This document shows, in pieces, positions 4,749 to 5,704 of a DNA stretch of 5,704 nucleotides. A model generated the notes under the pieces. It was not told the origin of the DNA. It saw only the letters and a list, made by a program, of their open reading frames with translations, and searched no databases. Numbering within the stretch: position 1 is the stretch's first letter; the number at the start of each line of letters is the position of its first letter. The stretch is from NCBI GenBank assembly GCA_035632095.1, contig DASQHM010000242.1:1-5704 (forward strand), written 5' to 3'. Source of the stretch: DASQHM01 sp035632095 (lineage in GTDB: Bacteria > Pseudomonadota > Alphaproteobacteria > Ferrovibrionales > Ferrovibrionaceae). Both the position numbers and the translations under genes were made by a program.

Positions 4749-5111
4749 TCATCCTTCCTGGTGGGCCATCGTCATGTCTCGCTTCAGTTTGCGGATATGC
4801 GATGCGGCGCGCTCTTCTCCATCAACCGCACAAATATCCAAAAACTCGTCCTGCAGATCGAGCGGTACCCACTTCGGAATCAGAACGCCTTTGAGGCCTC
4901 TGCGCGAGATTTTGATCCGCGCCCGCACCTCGGGATCGGCCCACGCCTTCTTGCGCGCCTGCGACCTTGTCGGGAGAGGAATTAATTCTTTCGCTGCCCA
5001 ATTGATGATCGTTTGCACGGCGACCCCAAGTGCGCGCGCGATTTCGGTAGCTGTCGCGCCATCATCGGCGAGCGCCCGTAAAGATAAAATCAGATCAACC
5101 GACCGTTTCAT
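4749..5111 (-). CDS. Helix-turn-helix DNA-binding protein (120 aa)
   Basis: The N-terminus carries a clear helix-turn-helix: residues about 10-42 read LRALADDGATATEIARALGV then AVQTIINWAAK, the pattern of a homeodomain-like or resolvase/MerR-type HTH (short helix, AxxLGV turn, recognition helix). A basic linker follows (SQARKKAWADP, residues 50-60), then a conserved-looking tail (IPKWVPLDLQDEFLDICAV, ending in HIRKLKRDM) of a type seen in phage HTH proteins. The frame stays open upstream to 5555, but that extension is the antisense-frame shadow of two other genes. The ATG at 5111 has AAGGA 8 bases upstream and gives a 17-base overlap with the previous gene. The stop overlaps or nearly abuts the next gene. 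It is likely a regulator of phage genes; the target is unknown. Confidence 0.8.
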   Translation of the reverse strand: MKRSVDLILSLRALADDGATATEIARALGVAVQTIINWAAKELIPLPTRSQARKKAWADPEVRARIKISRRGLKGVLIPKWVPLDLQDEFLDICAVDGEERAASHIRKLKRDMTMAHQEG

Positions 5112-5313
5112 TCTGCGAATCCTTCGGCACGATCTTATAGCCGGCCTTGTCGAGCGCATCGATGATGGTCCAGACCGGACGGGAGGTCTCCGAGAGCAGC
5201 CGGCCCGCCCAGCGCTCATCACATGACGTGAGCGCGATCGCGATGACGAGCGCAGGCGAGATGCGGTCGGGCGCCTCGTCTGGCATGCGGTCGATGCGAT
5301 CGGGAAGCGACAT
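5095..5313 (-). CDS. Small hypothetical phage protein (72 aa)
   Basis: I do not recognise this protein. It is 72 aa, mostly polar, acidic at the N-terminus (several Asp/Glu/Arg in the first 17 residues), with a short hydrophobic helix around residues 20-29 (ALVIAIALTS) too short and too central for a signal peptide. The C-terminal half (VWTIIDALDKAGYKIVPKD) looks like a helix-turn-strand element. It starts 3 bases after the MazG-like stop and overlaps the following HTH gene by 17 bases, so it sits firmly inside the operon. Its own Shine-Dalgarno sequence is weak, which fits reinitiation by ribosomes finishing the upstream gene. The tight packing argues that it is real; function is unknown. 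Confidence 0.7.
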   Translation of the reverse strand: MSLPDRIDRMPDEAPDRISPALVIAIALTSCDERWAGRLLSETSRPVWTIIDALDKAGYKIVPKDSQNETVG

Positions 5314-5316
5314 ATC

Positions 5317-5667
5317 TCAGAGCACTTTCGGATAACCGATTTCTGCTGATTTTTCGTTGAACACCTCGACAGCCGCGTCCGCGACCGAGAAGCCGCAGGC
5401 CTGGCAGAGCAGATCGAGGTAGACGAATGCGTCACCACATTCCTTGCGGAGCTTCGCGCGCAGTTGCTCCTCGGTTTCCTTATTGCCAGGAACGCCATCG
5501 CGTGCCCGGTTGAGCTTCTTAATGATGTTGGCGGCTTCGCCGACCTCGCCCACAAAGGCGGTCATCCAGTCGGATGCCGACCAGCCGTTGAGCGGATGAT
5601 TGAAACCGCGCTGATCTTCGCAACGGGCACGATTGGCTTCGCTAAATTGTCCGAATGTCATGGGCAC
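5317..5667 (-). CDS. MazG-like nucleotide pyrophosphohydrolase
   Basis: This 116-aa protein matches the short, single-domain MazG-like all-alpha NTP pyrophosphohydrolases. The metal-binding signature is visible as EVGE (E41, E44) followed by ECGD (E76, D79), the ExxE...ExxD arrangement that binds Mg2+. The helices after the second motif (FVYLDLLCQACGF) also fit the fold. The family hydrolyses (d)NTPs to NMP plus pyrophosphate; phage copies are thought to adjust the nucleotide pool or lower host (p)ppGpp signalling, but the substrate cannot be read from sequence. The GTG at 5667 is preferred because GGAG (5676-5679) lies 8 bases upstream; the ATG two codons later (5661) would be 14 bases away. 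It is the first gene of the cluster, and the next gene begins 3 bases after its stop. Family is sure; physiological role is inference. Confidence 0.9.
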   Translation of the reverse strand: MPMTFGQFSEANRARCEDQRGFNHPLNGWSASDWMTAFVGEVGEAANIIKKLNRARDGVPGNKETEEQLRAKLRKECGDAFVYLDLLCQACGFSVADAAVEVFNEKSAEIGYPKVL

Positions 5668-5675
5668 GGATGATT

Positions 5676-5679
5676 CTCC
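5676..5679 (-). promoter_or_regulatory. Ribosome binding site of the MazG-like gene
   Basis: GGAG on the minus strand lies 8 bases before a GTG codon at 5667 and 14 before an ATG at 5661. The spacing favours the GTG start. Confidence 0.6.
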
Positions 5680-5693
5680 GTCACGTCATCGTC

Positions 5694-5704
5694 GGGGGGG
5701 GGGG
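5694..5704. other. Terminal homopolymer (11 G)
   Basis: The window ends in eleven consecutive G on the plus strand, 27 bases upstream of the first gene. Such a run at a contig end is often a sequencing or assembly artefact, so the promoter region of the cluster may be missing or wrong here. Confidence 0.8.

Noticed and set aside
5112..5555. Upstream extension of the HTH frame
   Set aside because: Translation of this part is Arg/Ser-rich and overlaps two better-supported genes in other frames; the ATG at 5111 has a good ribosome binding site.
1..5704. CRISPR arrays, insertion sequences, attachment sites
   Set aside because: No regularly spaced repeats, transposase-like frame, terminal inverted repeats or tRNA gene fragment was seen.

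Overview
The window is one continuous minus-strand gene cluster that reads from the right edge (5667) to the left edge (1). It looks like the early or replication module of a bacteriophage or prophage from an alphaproteobacterium, probably of the Rhizobiales type. Three things support this: a GapR/DUF2312 protein, a family confined essentially to Alphaproteobacteria and their phages; high GC with Alphaproteobacteria-like codon use; and many very small, tightly packed, mostly uncharacterised ORFs typical of phage early operons. No integrase, capsid, tail or lysis genes are present, so virus versus prophage cannot be decided here.

Layout in transcription order, right to left: a MazG-like nucleotide pyrophosphohydrolase (5317-5667); a 72-aa unknown (5095-5313); a 120-aa helix-turn-helix protein (4749-5111); a 212-aa protein with sliding-clamp (DnaN)-like end motifs and an inserted DnaJ-like zinc centre (4105-4743); a 95-base gap with a hairpin; GapR (3731-4009); a Trp-rich 133-aa unknown (3333-3734); an 85-aa unknown (3065-3322); a Cys-rich 69-aa protein (2859-3068); a 170-aa double Myb/SANT-like DNA-binding protein (2350-2862); a 224-aa protein with a zinc-ribbon-like site (1679-2353); a 95-aa CPxCG protein (1395-1682); two tiny ORFs (1235-1354 and 1035-1238); and a replication-initiator-like winged-helix protein (1-1038) that runs off the left edge. 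That last gene is open at the window boundary and was recognised by direct translation.

Nearly every junction is a 4-base ATGA/GTGA overlap or a gap of a few bases, so the cluster is probably one polycistronic, translationally coupled transcript whose promoter lies to the right of the window. No convincing promoter or intrinsic terminator was found inside.

Functionally the set points to DNA replication and nucleotide-pool control: nucleotide pyrophosphohydrolase, clamp-like protein, topology-sensing GapR, two HTH/SANT DNA-binding proteins and an initiator-like protein. Inside the initiator gene, its low-complexity linker coincides with an AT-rich block, direct repeats, inverted repeats and two GANTC (CcrM) sites. 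This layout resembles the lambda origin inside gene O and is the best candidate for something new here. A second theme is the number of small CxxC (zinc-knuckle-like) proteins, five in 5.7 kb.
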